DNA of 47,176 nucleotides from a virus. Below the pieces are notes generated by a model. That model did no database searches and was not told the origin of the DNA. It was given only the letters and a program-made list of their open reading frames with translations. Each line of letters begins with the position of its first letter. The first letter of the stretch is position 1. The position numbers and the translations under genes are program-made. Below, one piece after another: positions 38,354 through 46,496 of the stretch. The stretch spans positions 1 to 47,176 of the IMG/VR virus record IMGVR_UViG_3300025141_014036; one strand, given 5' to 3'.

Positions 38354-39399
38354 TTCTCTATAAAAGAATAAAAGCTGTTATTCCAACCTTTTTCTTTATC
38401 TTCCTTTATTTGGTACCAATCGTCTAAAAAATTAGTGTCTGAGGTTAATTTGTTATATTTGTCTTCCAAGAGTTCGTACCAGTTTTCATCTTCTATATCT
38501 ATATTAAAGTTTTCAAACCCATTAAGTAGCGAGAAATCTCTAACTTTATCTTGAGTGCTTAAATAAAGCCCCGGTATGTTAAGGCCTATGGAGATTAATT
38601 GTCCGTGACCCCTCATCGCTATAACCGAATCAAAATTTAAATAAATTTGAACTAATTGATTAGTGTGAACAAAAGCTACCGCTTTTTTAAATTCGCTAGC
38701 GGAAACTAAAAAATTATCAAAGACTTGAAAGTCTTTTACACTATGAGCTACCGCCTTTAGTTTGTTAGCATTAGCAAAGTGTCTAAGCTTTTCTATGTTT
38801 TTTGAACTTTTGTATCTGTTTAGGTTTATTATGTGTTTCCCGTTGAAAGCAGGCTGTATGAAGTTTAGTTTCAACGAGTGGTTGTTTCTGACTTTATGAT
38901 AATCAAAAATAAGGCCGGGATCTGGTATTGATTCTGTTTTTGGGGAGCTTAGTCCCATCCTCTCTAAGGCTTCTGGAGAGCCGTCGTTCCTTAAGGAGAA
39001 GTATGTAGAAAAATCTATAGTCTCTTTAAGGGATAGCTTAGCTTCCTCAGAAAACTCCTTACCTCCTCTAAAGCTATTAATCCCTAGGCCAATAAAGAAT
39101 ACCGGGCAATTGAGCGAAGACAGGATCTCCTTGTTGAAGGGCAGTTTGTAATTCGTGTGTGAATTCTCCCAGTCATTATATTCAATTAAGCCTCCTCCAC
39201 CTACTAAAATACAGTCATAGTCTTTGTTTAAAATCTTGATTGTCTCTTCTGGTTTGTTGGAGAACTCCCAAAAATCTTGAATCCTTATTGAAACCCATTC
39301 TATGTCATTTATATATTTTTCGAAACCTCTCCTAGCGTTTAGCAGAGCTACATTGTCTCCTAAGTTTATATCGTATGAACCTATGTGAGCTATCTTCAT
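38332..39399 (-). CDS. Polysaccharide pyruvyl transferase family protein
   Basis: A 355-residue GT-B-like enzyme of the WcaK/CsaB family. Blocks in order: GSYDINLGDNVALLNA at the start, LVGGGGLIEYN near 66-76, FFIGLGINSF, FSLRNDGSPEAL, PDPGLIF, and near the end MRGHGQLISIGLNIPGLYLS, the core of the donor domain. These enzymes add a pyruvate ketal from phosphoenolpyruvate to sugars in capsules or cell walls. It is coupled by ATGA to the dioxygenase gene upstream. A pyruvylated glycan is therefore likely. Confidence 0.87.
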   Translation of the reverse strand: MKIAHIGSYDINLGDNVALLNARRGFEKYINDIEWVSIRIQDFWEFSNKPEETIKILNKDYDCILVGGGGLIEYNDWENSHTNYKLPFNKEILSSLNCPVFFIGLGINSFRGGKEFSEEAKLSLKETIDFSTYFSLRNDGSPEALERMGLSSPKTESIPDPGLIFDYHKVRNNHSLKLNFIQPAFNGKHIINLNRYKSSKNIEKLRHFANANKLKAVAHSVKDFQVFDNFLVSASEFKKAVAFVHTNQLVQIYLNFDSVIAMRGHGQLISIGLNIPGLYLSTQDKVRDFSLLNGFENFNIDIEDENWYELLEDKYNKLTSDTNFLDDWYQIKEDKEKGWNNSFYSFIEKCVEKLQ

Positions 39400-40229
39400 A
39401 GTAGGGTTTTGTAATCCATGGCAGGCTGCATCGCTCTGTTGTTATGCATTAGGTTCCCGTATATCTGAGTCCTTTGAAACTTTAAATGAGGATAGTCTAA
39501 TTTAACTGCGTGAAGAGTATAGCTAGTTGGTGCGAAGAGCACTATTGAGTTATTTTTTCTAACTGTTTTTACAGGGTCGCAAAGATGCCAAGGCACCCAG
39601 CATCTATCTAGCTCTTCACAATCGTCCCAAATTTTATAAATATGTTCATGTTCTTTTTTAAATTTTAATAAATGCGTATGAACGTCGTACTTCTCCACTG
39701 AGTCATCTTTATTTATGTTTAATAAATAAGTCAAAGCTTTTCTTTTTGTGTCTGAGTGAGGTGTTATTTCGTATTTAGTGAGATTCTTTTGTATAGCTGT
39801 TATTATAGAGTTGTCCTCTGTAATATTGAATTTCTCTTCTAAAGCGCGTTTGAACTCTTTTCCGTTTAAATATTTAATTAAATTTTCTATACCCTCTTTT
39901 TTATAGAGAGACAGTCTAAAGGTGATCCCATAGCTTTCAATGGGTGTACCTTTTATGTCTTGGGGCCATTCATCGTTTTCTAGTCTATAGAGATAGTCCC
40001 AAGGGTCTACACAACAACCGGGGAAGTTTTGTATCTCATATGATTTGTTCAGCAGGGTTTGTAATAGGTTTATATTGTCGACCTGCTCCTCAAAGTGTAT
40101 TTGGTTATCGTTGATAACCATACCTAAGTGGTCATCGCTTAGGAAGTTTTCTATTTGTAGGTGAGGAAAGGGCTCCTTAATAAATTCCGCGCCTAATATC
40201 TTATCTGAGAGGTAGCTAAATTCACTCAT
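39396..40229 (-). CDS. 2OG-Fe(II) oxygenase
   Basis: A 277-residue dioxygenase. The EITPHSDTKRKALTYLLNI segment holds the H-S-D iron ligands, and the distal His is in YTLHAVK, with the 2-oxoglutarate Arg in LKFQRTQIYG. It begins with the FPHLQIENFLS stretch common to P4H-type enzymes in phage and glycan clusters. Cysteine pairs (GCC, LCD) are unusual but not motif-like. Its place between a pyruvyl transferase and a methyltransferase suggests sugar or glycoprotein hydroxylation. Confidence 0.83.
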   Translation of the reverse strand: MSEFSYLSDKILGAEFIKEPFPHLQIENFLSDDHLGMVINDNQIHFEEQVDNINLLQTLLNKSYEIQNFPGCCVDPWDYLYRLENDEWPQDIKGTPIESYGITFRLSLYKKEGIENLIKYLNGKEFKRALEEKFNITEDNSIITAIQKNLTKYEITPHSDTKRKALTYLLNINKDDSVEKYDVHTHLLKFKKEHEHIYKIWDDCEELDRCWVPWHLCDPVKTVRKNNSIVLFAPTSYTLHAVKLDYPHLKFQRTQIYGNLMHNNRAMQPAMDYKTLL

Positions 40230-40950
40230 TTTTTGTTATTAAAATCATTTCTTGGTGGGGTCCATGGGTATACTGGTATCCCTTTGGGAGCATCTCGGGT
40301 GACACATCGTAAGGAGAGAAGCGAGAGCTGTTCTTATGTGTGTATTGAAGGTCTCTAGAGTTCTTGCCATATAGTTCTCTCTTTACTCCCTCCCAGTTAA
40401 ACTCAGAGTCTCCAACGAACTCTACGTTGTATCCTTCTAAAAACAAGGTGCGCTTGAGGAAGTCAACTGTATACCAAACTCCAGCATACTCCCCTTTTCT
40501 GTCTAGGTGAGGCTTCCCTCTCTCGTACCCCTCTGACCCTAAGAGAAAGCTAGCGAAAAACTTTGTATGAATAGAAAAATGCTTCTTTAGGTTTTTCATG
40601 AACAATACAATCAAGTCAGGGGTTACATGGGTAAAGACCGAATAGGCATATATAAAGTCAAAAACTACAGAGTCTTCAAATTCTATGTTAAAGTCAGATA
40701 AGCGTATGGTCGGGTTCTTCTCTTGTAGCGCAGGGAACTTCTTTAAAATAGAAAGAAATGGATTAATCATGCTGTTCTCTTTGTCGAACGCAAAATACTT
40801 ATCCTTATTCAGGTAGCTTATTGCTTGATTACCGAGCCTGCCTCCTCCGCAGCCAACATCTAAGAAGGAATGATCTGGCTTTAACCCTTTTTTTATTAAG
40901 AATTCGAAGTCTGTTTGCTTACCGAGGCTGAAAGTTTTGTACCCTGACAT
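40222..40950 (-). CDS. Class I SAM methyltransferase, predicted leaderless message
   Basis: A 242-residue methyltransferase. SAM motif I is FLDVGCGGGRLG (about 29-40), the acidic motif II is AFDKENSM, and FDFIYAYSVFTHV is the motif IV region. The long GYERGKPHLDRKGEYAGVWYT segment may bind the acceptor. Enzymes of this kind methylate sugars or lipids in polysaccharide clusters. Its ATG is 6 nt after the -10 of the promoter at 40957-40985, so its mRNA should start at or beside the start codon. Confidence 0.84.
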   Translation of the reverse strand: MSGYKTFSLGKQTDFEFLIKKGLKPDHSFLDVGCGGGRLGNQAISYLNKDKYFAFDKENSMINPFLSILKKFPALQEKNPTIRLSDFNIEFEDSVVFDFIYAYSVFTHVTPDLIVLFMKNLKKHFSIHTKFFASFLLGSEGYERGKPHLDRKGEYAGVWYTVDFLKRTLFLEGYNVEFVGDSEFNWEGVKRELYGKNSRDLQYTHKNSSRFSPYDVSPEMLPKGYQYTHGPHQEMILITKNE

Positions 40951-40956
40951 AGTTAT

Positions 40957-40985
40957 ATAATATCATTAACTTGATTGAATGTCAA
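40957..40985 (-). promoter_or_regulatory. Strong sigma70-type promoter
   Basis: Minus strand: perfect TTGACA (40985-40980), 17-bp spacer, TATTAT (40962-40957). Only 6 nt remain to the ATG at 40950, so this predicts a leaderless mRNA. The -35 lies 10 bp after the stop of the upstream gene. Confidence 0.85.
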
Positions 40986-40995
40986 GTAGCTTCTC

Positions 40996-41667
40996 TTATT
41001 GCATTGCCTCCGCTACTCTAAACTGCCAATCGTAGTCTATATCGAAAGCTTCAACTTCGTCCATTGGAAAAAGCTTTATATCACCTTCTTCAAAGAAATC
41101 TCCCATGAATTTATAATCTTTTATAATATCCATTCTAGACGCGTATAAAACATGAGCCGCCTTGTAGGTGGGCTCGACTGCTTTAGTGTTCATTATAGTT
41201 TGGTCATGAGGCCAAGGTGTTATCATCAGTCCTTCTTTATTCCAAAAATAATCCTTCTGCTCTATGACCCCGAATAGATTCTCTTCTTCTTGCTTTATGA
41301 ACTGTTTAGCAAAGTCGTTAATAGTGTCTGTTTTTAGAAAGGGAGAGCATCCATTGATTTTGATGACATATTTAAAGGGTAGCTTATCGTGCCATTCGTA
41401 TATTTTTTGCAAATCATTGTCGTTATTTGCTGACTCGTGGCTTCTTTTGAAAATGTTTGTTCCTAGTTTTTCCGCTTCATCTATAAGCTCTTGCTCGTAT
41501 ACGGAGACATAGAAATTATCTTTAGGTATATAGTCGCTAAGCAAAACTTTAGTCATCGCTATCCTGAAAAGATTGCTCTCTTTGAACGGCTTAAGCATTT
41601 TATTAGGGACTCTTTGGGAATTAAGTCGAGCTTGGATTATAAACAATATGTCTTTTATATCTTTCAT
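40996..41667 (-). CDS. neuA: NeuA-like CMP-sialic acid cytidylyltransferase
   Basis: A 223-residue cytidylyltransferase. IIQARLNSQRVPNKMLKP near the N-terminus is the CTP-binding signature of the NeuA/KdsB/SpsF group, INGCSPFL is the second block, and EAFDIDYDWQFRVAEAM is the conserved C-terminal region that marks sialic, legionaminic or pseudaminic activation. With the adjacent NeuB-like gene it would make a CMP-nonulosonate. The exact sugar cannot be told. It is the last gene before a new promoter. Confidence 0.87.
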   Translation of the reverse strand: MKDIKDILFIIQARLNSQRVPNKMLKPFKESNLFRIAMTKVLLSDYIPKDNFYVSVYEQELIDEAEKLGTNIFKRSHESANNDNDLQKIYEWHDKLPFKYVIKINGCSPFLKTDTINDFAKQFIKQEEENLFGVIEQKDYFWNKEGLMITPWPHDQTIMNTKAVEPTYKAAHVLYASRMDIIKDYKFMGDFFEEGDIKLFPMDEVEAFDIDYDWQFRVAEAMQ

Positions 41668-42431
41668 ACTGGGTGATACTCTTGGCCATAACCTAGGTTT
41701 TCAAATTCCACTTCCTTGAACTCTCTTTTTACATAATCCCAAAATAGTGTATAGTGCCATTTGTATAACTCTGGAGAGAAGGCAGAAGGGAGAGTTTTTT
41801 TGTTGGTTTCAAAGGAGTGCTGCCCTTTGGCTATGTATTTAGGCCCGTCTAGTCCTATAAAGCTTATCTTCTTTACTTTAAGAAAGCAGGCAAAAATTAT
41901 CATTCTAACGCAGGCTCCTAGCTTGCTGTAAAAATCTGTGTGCATGAGAAAATAGTTGTTGTAGTCGTCAAATTTATAGCCTTTCCATCTATCGTGTATC
42001 TCTAGGCCTATCATTATATTATTTCTATCTCTATATTCTAAAAACTCTTTTGACCTAATATCTGGTTCGCCCATTATCATAGCCATGTCCACTTTAAGTT
42101 TATTTATAACTGGACTCAGGAAAAAATGGTTGACGGACCACGTAAAGTCCGGGCTTGCTTTAGAAAAGTCAAACTCAGACGAAGAAGGTCCTCCTCCTAT
42201 AATCAGAACGCTTTTATCTTTATACTTCTCGAACTCAGAGGCTTTAGAGAAGATGATTTCTGAATTTACTTCTGCATCTTCTAGAATATTTTTTGGAAAA
42301 ACACGTGATTCCCTTATAGCCCAAGGCATAAAAGGCTCTCCGAACATATGACTTCCAAAGGGGCTTACTCTGAGTAGGTCCAGCTTAACGTTCCTTTTTA
42401 TTAAATCAGCCCCTGAGTTTTCTTCTGACAT
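41664..42431 (-). CDS. DUF115-like putative glycosyltransferase, copy 1
   Basis: A 255-residue protein. VLIIGGGPSSSEFDF (near 74-88) is the GxGPS loop of the DUF115/Maf and GT42-like proteins that transfer nonulosonic acids, followed by WSVNHFFL and the later KKISFIGLDGPKY strand. The first 60 residues are extra. It stands between NeuA and NeuB, so transfer of that sugar is the obvious role, but the catalytic residues cannot be named with confidence. Confidence 0.7.
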   Translation of the reverse strand: MSEENSGADLIKRNVKLDLLRVSPFGSHMFGEPFMPWAIRESRVFPKNILEDAEVNSEIIFSKASEFEKYKDKSVLIIGGGPSSSEFDFSKASPDFTWSVNHFFLSPVINKLKVDMAMIMGEPDIRSKEFLEYRDRNNIMIGLEIHDRWKGYKFDDYNNYFLMHTDFYSKLGACVRMIIFACFLKVKKISFIGLDGPKYIAKGQHSFETNKKTLPSAFSPELYKWHYTLFWDYVKREFKEVEFENLGYGQEYHPV

Positions 42432-43251
42432 CTTTCTCGCTTTCTGTTACTGAAATTATTCCGTCTCCATATGCCTGCTCTAGTTCTCTTATTCCGCTAA
42501 CAAGCTTAAATAATCCTTGTGGTTCAACTGAGCTCATATGATCTGAGCCCCACGAAGTTCTGTCCAAGGTTACGTGTCTCTCTATGATCGTTGCTCCTAG
42601 GTAAACAGCAGCAACGGAGGTGCCTAACCTAAATTCATGTCCGCTGTACCCCACTTCACAGTTGTATTTTTCTTTTAAGGTTTTTATGCATGATAAATTT
42701 AGTTCTTCAATGGGAGCAGGGTAAGTTGAGTTGCAGTGTAATACCGCGTAGCTTCCTTTGCTTCTTACCTTTAGTCTTTCATCCAAAAGGGAAACAGCCT
42801 CTGAGATTTCCTCTTCTGTGCTCATACCGGTAGATAGAATAATCTTTTTATCGGTCTCTGATGCTGCTATTAAGAGCTCTTTATTTGTAATCATAGCAGA
42901 GGGAATCTTTATAAAGGGCAGGTTATATTGAGCTAAAAACTCTAGGCTATCTAGGTCCCAAGGGGAAGCGCTCCAAGCTATGCCTTGTTTTTTGCAGTAG
43001 TCGTCAATAATATCGTACTCGTTCTGCCAAAATTCTACCTTAAACTTATATTCTAAGTAGGTCATTCTGCCCCAAGGGGTGTCTCGTATGACACCTTTTT
43101 GATGCTCCGGAACACAAACGTCGGGGTTTCTCTTCTGGAATTTAACCGCATCGCATCCTGCTGCAGCAGCAATATCAATGAGCCTCTTTGTTGTCTCTAA
43201 ACTGCCGTTATGGTTGATTCCTATTTCAGCAATAATATAAGTTCTATTCAT
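42406..43251 (-). CDS. neuB: NeuB-like nonulosonic acid synthase lacking the SAF domain
   Basis: A 281-residue synthase that condenses phosphoenolpyruvate with a hexosamine to form a sialic, legionaminic or similar acid. AEIGINHNG (8-16) and DAVKFQKR (34-41) are the family's first blocks; SPWDLDSLEFL, FIKIPSAMI, STGMS and HCNSTYPAP follow, with VGYSGHE and IERHVTLDR near the end. The usual 60-70-residue antifreeze-like (SAF) domain at the C-terminus is absent; the chain ends soon after the barrel at KDVRRKLRG. It overlaps DUF115 copy 1 by 26 bp. Confidence 0.92.
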   Translation of the reverse strand: MNRTYIIAEIGINHNGSLETTKRLIDIAAAAGCDAVKFQKRNPDVCVPEHQKGVIRDTPWGRMTYLEYKFKVEFWQNEYDIIDDYCKKQGIAWSASPWDLDSLEFLAQYNLPFIKIPSAMITNKELLIAASETDKKIILSTGMSTEEEISEAVSLLDERLKVRSKGSYAVLHCNSTYPAPIEELNLSCIKTLKEKYNCEVGYSGHEFRLGTSVAAVYLGATIIERHVTLDRTSWGSDHMSSVEPQGLFKLVSGIRELEQAYGDGIISVTESEKDVRRKLRG

Positions 43252-43948
43252 AATATGATTCTGTTTGAATTTTATACCCTTTTGAATTTAAATATTCTTC
43301 TATCTGATACCCGGCTCTCTCTTTATAAAAATTATATATGTAGTCCGTTGTCACTTCTTCGCCTATATACGTTTCCCAGTTTCCTGACCAAGTTTGGGGT
43401 TTATTTTTTAGGGATTTATTTAAAATATTAATCGCTTCAATATCATCTTCGAGTTTATATCCTTTTTTTAAGCCGTGGAACTCATAATAAAATTCGTCTA
43501 TATATTCAAGTACAGATTTATTGTCTAGATCTTTTATTATTCTATACTCGGCTCCCTCTACATCTAGTTTTAAAATTATATAATCTTCTTTAGAAAATTT
43601 ATTTAAAATTACATTTGCCAAACTTATAGAATCAACTTTAAAATCTCTTAAATTATTTCTAAAAGTCATTCCGTGTTTGGGGGTTTTGTCGTCAGCGGCC
43701 AGTCCGGCCTCTCCTTGGCCGTAAAATTCAAGTTTTCCTCTTGTGTCTTCGTCCCAAACAGCCACAGGCACATGTATATTTATATTGTAATCTTTATAAA
43801 AATCTTGTTTTGCTTTTAGTTGCTCTTCAAACTCTGGATTGGCTTCGAACGAATGGACTTCGTAGTCTTTGGCGTCGCCCCATGTATTAATAAATAAGTC
43901 TATGGATTGGCCCCGATTCGCGCCGCAATCTATAAAAACTTTTCTCAT
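43244..43948 (-). CDS. FkbM-family methyltransferase, copy 2
   Basis: A 234-residue protein starting MRKVFIDCGANRGQS, the SAM loop of FkbM enzymes, with the hallmark LKLDVEGAEY near 146-155. The HSFEANPEFEEQL block carries the acidic ribose contact. It lacks the long N-terminal region of the copy at 578-1567. It is coupled to both neighbours by short overlaps and probably O-methylates the glycan made by the NeuB/NeuA group. Confidence 0.87.
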   Translation of the reverse strand: MRKVFIDCGANRGQSIDLFINTWGDAKDYEVHSFEANPEFEEQLKAKQDFYKDYNINIHVPVAVWDEDTRGKLEFYGQGEAGLAADDKTPKHGMTFRNNLRDFKVDSISLANVILNKFSKEDYIILKLDVEGAEYRIIKDLDNKSVLEYIDEFYYEFHGLKKGYKLEDDIEAINILNKSLKNKPQTWSGNWETYIGEEVTTDYIYNFYKERAGYQIEEYLNSKGYKIQTESYYE

Positions 43949-44613
43949 GAAAGCATCTTTAGCTTTATTCCTTTATCGAATAACCATTGTTTTATACTTG
44001 GTACCGCCTCTGCATTCAGTGCTATATCCCAAGATATTTCGCAGCCTTTATTATCCATGAAAGCTTTTTCTTCTTCTTTGTAAAAATGACTGCCATGCTT
44101 GTCTAAGTCCCAGCCTATGGTTGTTATTGATCTTACCCCTAGATGTACCGCAGTATGTAGAACGCTTTCTAACATTATCCCGGGGCCGGTCTGTCTTTTT
44201 TTTCCAGTCTTTTCTAAGAGAAAGTCGTCGTAGTTATTTTTAGCTGCTAAGCAATTGTCTCTGCCCCCTATTTGCTCTATTAGGGGAACCTGAAAGAACA
44301 AATCGCATTCTTGATCAAGGCTCCATTTTTGCCCTCTAGGATAATTGCTGCTGGCTACTACTACTTCTGGCCGGTGGTCTATGTACCTATACGGTATATT
44401 CATGTAGTCAACAGGTAGGTTTGAGCAATTCCAGAAATGAAAATCTGTTTCTTTTTTAAATTTTTCGTAAGCTTGTTTGATGGAAAATACTACTTTATCT
44501 TTGAGTACTTCTCTGGTTTCTTTATTATCGTACTTACCCAATGAGGGGCCGCACGCTAATATATAGCAATCTTGGTTCTTCTTGCTGTTGTGTAAACTCT
44601 TAAGCAACGACAT
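43945..44613 (-). CDS. DUF115-like putative glycosyltransferase, copy 2
   Basis: A 222-residue protein. CYILACGPSLGKYD (16-29) is the GPS loop of the DUF115/Maf-type group, GPGIMLESVLHTAVHLGV is the helix before the second strand, and TTIGWDLDKHG is the GxD block. It differs from copy 1 in length and has no long N-terminal extension. With NeuB and a NeuA-like gene nearby, transfer of the nonulosonate is the likeliest role. It overlaps the oxygenase gene by 14 bp. Confidence 0.7.
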   Translation of the reverse strand: MSLLKSLHNSKKNQDCYILACGPSLGKYDNKETREVLKDKVVFSIKQAYEKFKKETDFHFWNCSNLPVDYMNIPYRYIDHRPEVVVASSNYPRGQKWSLDQECDLFFQVPLIEQIGGRDNCLAAKNNYDDFLLEKTGKKRQTGPGIMLESVLHTAVHLGVRSITTIGWDLDKHGSHFYKEEEKAFMDNKGCEISWDIALNAEAVPSIKQWLFDKGIKLKMLS

Positions 44614-45505
44614 ATAAATAATCTGTTAAGGGTTTTTTGTACTCGGGCAGCTTGAGGAAAGTCTCGTGTTTTATATCCATTTGATGCTCGCAGCTCCAGT
44701 TCTCTTGGCAACAAACGAAGTTTAAGGTGAGGAGGCTTCTGTCTCTGCTTTTAACTTTTTGCCCCTTATGAAAACCTGAGGTTGCTGCCGTTAAGATGTC
44801 ACCCTTTTTGGCTGTAAGGTGTTTTATTCTATCTTTCCCGTAGAAATTTTCTATGTCTTCGTCTGGCCACCTGTGTTGCCTCGTCCAGTCTGATGGTTTA
44901 TTGTAAGCAGAGCCCTCTACGTAAGTGAATGGCCCGTCATCTACTGTATCAACATCGTTTAGATAAAGGAAAAATTTTAGGATCCAAGGAGTGTTTTTGT
45001 CGCAATGGTAAAAATTTGTCTGATCTGGAGGGAGGTCGTTCGCAAAGCTCTTTCTTAGGTTCATGGTTCCTACCGCTGGCATACCTTTGAAAAACCCTTT
45101 AGCCACATCAACGATTTTATCATGAAATAAGAATTCTGCTATTTCTGGCACCTTGTAAAGAGGATTTGCTACGGCCATGAAAAGCTCTTTATCTCTAGCT
45201 TCTGATTGAGATAATCCGCTATCCTTGTTGAGCCCATACTTTATGCCTTCGCCTTTATCTAGGTGGTAGTCTAGCTTGTCTTTTATAGAGTCAAGGATAT
45301 CTATCTTATCGGTGACAAGTCCGGGCATGTGGCTCCACCCTTTTGAATAGAGGTCGTCAACTGTCGACTGCTCTTTAGTTAAGTGCTCTCTGCGTAACGG
45401 GTATTTGTATCTTCTGTCATTTAGGGATTTAATTAACCTTGAGAGGGCTGGGGCTCCCCCGTTGGAATCTTCGGGTTTCGGTAATTTGCAAAAAAGATCA
45501 TCCAT
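44600..45505 (-). CDS. 2OG-Fe(II) oxygenase, PhyH-like, first gene of the glycan operon
   Basis: A 301-residue dioxygenase. FYHCDKNTPWILKFFLYLND gives the H-C-D iron pair, SGFHKGQK the distal His, and SRDRSLLTLNF the 2-oxoglutarate Arg. FTYVEGS is the usual PhyH strand end. The frame continues upstream to 45574, but a consensus promoter ends 9 nt before the ATG at 45505, so the longer start is excluded and the message is nearly leaderless. It heads the transcript that includes DUF115, FkbM, NeuB and NeuA-like genes. Confidence 0.85.
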   Translation of the reverse strand: MDDLFCKLPKPEDSNGGAPALSRLIKSLNDRRYKYPLRREHLTKEQSTVDDLYSKGWSHMPGLVTDKIDILDSIKDKLDYHLDKGEGIKYGLNKDSGLSQSEARDKELFMAVANPLYKVPEIAEFLFHDKIVDVAKGFFKGMPAVGTMNLRKSFANDLPPDQTNFYHCDKNTPWILKFFLYLNDVDTVDDGPFTYVEGSAYNKPSDWTRQHRWPDEDIENFYGKDRIKHLTAKKGDILTAATSGFHKGQKVKSRDRSLLTLNFVCCQENWSCEHQMDIKHETFLKLPEYKKPLTDYLYVVA

Positions 45506-45514
45506 TCTATGTGA

Positions 45515-45543
45515 ATTATAAAGCTTTCTTGCTGGAATGTCAA
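45515..45543 (-). promoter_or_regulatory. Perfect consensus sigma70-type promoter
   Basis: Minus strand: TTGACA (45543-45538), 17-bp spacer, TATAAT (45520-45515), both hexamers perfect. The next ATG (45505) is 9 nt past the -10. It drives the glycan operon and shows which start codon is used. Confidence 0.9.
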
Positions 45544-45590
45544 GAGTTTTGTAAAAATGATAAAAGATGAGCAATATATGGTCAGTAGAA

Positions 45591-45624
45591 CAAAAAACCT
45601 CGCCCCCAAAAACGGAGACGAGGT
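45591..45624 (-). terminator. Strong rho-independent terminator
   Basis: Minus strand: an 11-bp stem ACCTCGTCTCC/GGGGGCGAGGT (two G-T pairs) with loop GTTTTT (45624-45597), followed by TTTTTTG. It closes the transcript from the three genes at the right edge. Confidence 0.9.
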
Positions 45625-45649
45625 ATTTTAAATATTGGTTTTTACTATG

Positions 45650-46255
45650 TCAGTCCTTGACCCAGTAAATCGTGTAATCGTAGCCGTCTGGAGCATCCGC
45701 CCAATTGTTTATCAAGTACATGTTGGTATGCACTCCTAAAAACTTTGCCTTGGAGAGTACGATGAAATTATCCGTGGCCACAGATTTATTCATATTTAGG
45801 TGATACTGATAGTTATCTCCTGACACAACGCACACCTCCGCCCATTGATGCTGGCAATCTTCCTTGTTAAAGGCTACTATTGCCTTCCACCACTTGCCTT
45901 TGTCTTGAGTGAAATTTAAAGTGGGCGTCTCTCCCGCTTTGGGCACCCCTTTCATCCAAATAACGTCTTCTCCATTGTTTCCTTTCCAATGAACTCCCCC
46001 TTCAATCACTTTGTCCCATGGGATATTAACAGGAGTAGGGTTGCCCATTTGGTTATTGAGGAACGCTTCTATAATGGCGTCTCCAATTTCAACTACGGCG
46101 TCCACCACATCCACCGCAGCTTCCGCCACCGGATCTTCCACCGAAACCTCGGCTACTGCTTGAAGGCCTTTGTTAGCTGAATCAACCCAGTCTTTAATGT
46201 CGTTGAGTGTGTCAGTCGAGTGCCACAGCTTCTTTTGCTGATGATCTTCTGCCAT
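45650..46255 (-). CDS. Hypothetical protein
   Basis: A 201-residue soluble protein. Residues 35-65 are an Ala/Val/Glu-rich helix (EAAVDVVDAVVEIGDAI), and the rest is Trp- and Gly-rich with likely beta strands (GGVHWKGNNGEDVIWMKGVP), ending in a TIYWVKD strand. This resembles secreted or virion lectin-like proteins only in general composition, and I cannot name a family. It is the last gene of the right-hand transcript. Confidence 0.6.
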   Translation of the reverse strand: MAEDHQQKKLWHSTDTLNDIKDWVDSANKGLQAVAEVSVEDPVAEAAVDVVDAVVEIGDAIIEAFLNNQMGNPTPVNIPWDKVIEGGVHWKGNNGEDVIWMKGVPKAGETPTLNFTQDKGKWWKAIVAFNKEDCQHQWAEVCVVSGDNYQYHLNMNKSVATDNFIVLSKAKFLGVHTNMYLINNWADAPDGYDYTIYWVKD

Positions 46256-46269
46256 AATGTTTCAACTAA

Positions 46270-46494
46270 TTATTTGATGCGACGCCGTAAGAGGAGTGGG
46301 TCAAAATTATCGTTGCTATCCCAATCAAAAGGCTCCCATCCTTTGGGGATATTTTTACCATTAGAAGTTTTGAATTCCCACTGTTGATTTGTATCCCAAG
46401 AAATGGATGGTTTTTTTGAAGCTCCTGTGCCGAGCACTATAGTAGTGGTCAATAGCACACCAATGGTAAATGATTTCCAATCTAGTGTTTTCAT
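46270..46494 (-). CDS. Small secreted or membrane-anchored protein
   Basis: A 74-residue protein with an N-terminal hydrophobic segment (FTIGVLLTTTIVLGTG, 9-24) and a Trp-rich tail with SISWDTNQQW and FDWDSND. The ending LLLRRRIK is basic. No family is recognised. It lies 2 bp after the next gene's stop, so it is co-expressed with both neighbours. Confidence 0.6.
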   Translation of the reverse strand: MKTLDWKSFTIGVLLTTTIVLGTGASKKPSISWDTNQQWEFKTSNGKNIPKGWEPFDWDSNDNFDPLLLRRRIK

Positions 46495-46496
46495 TT

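Noticed and set aside
45506-45574. Upstream extension of the PhyH-like gene to 45574
   Set aside because: A perfect promoter lies inside the extension, so the added 23 codons would not be transcribed.
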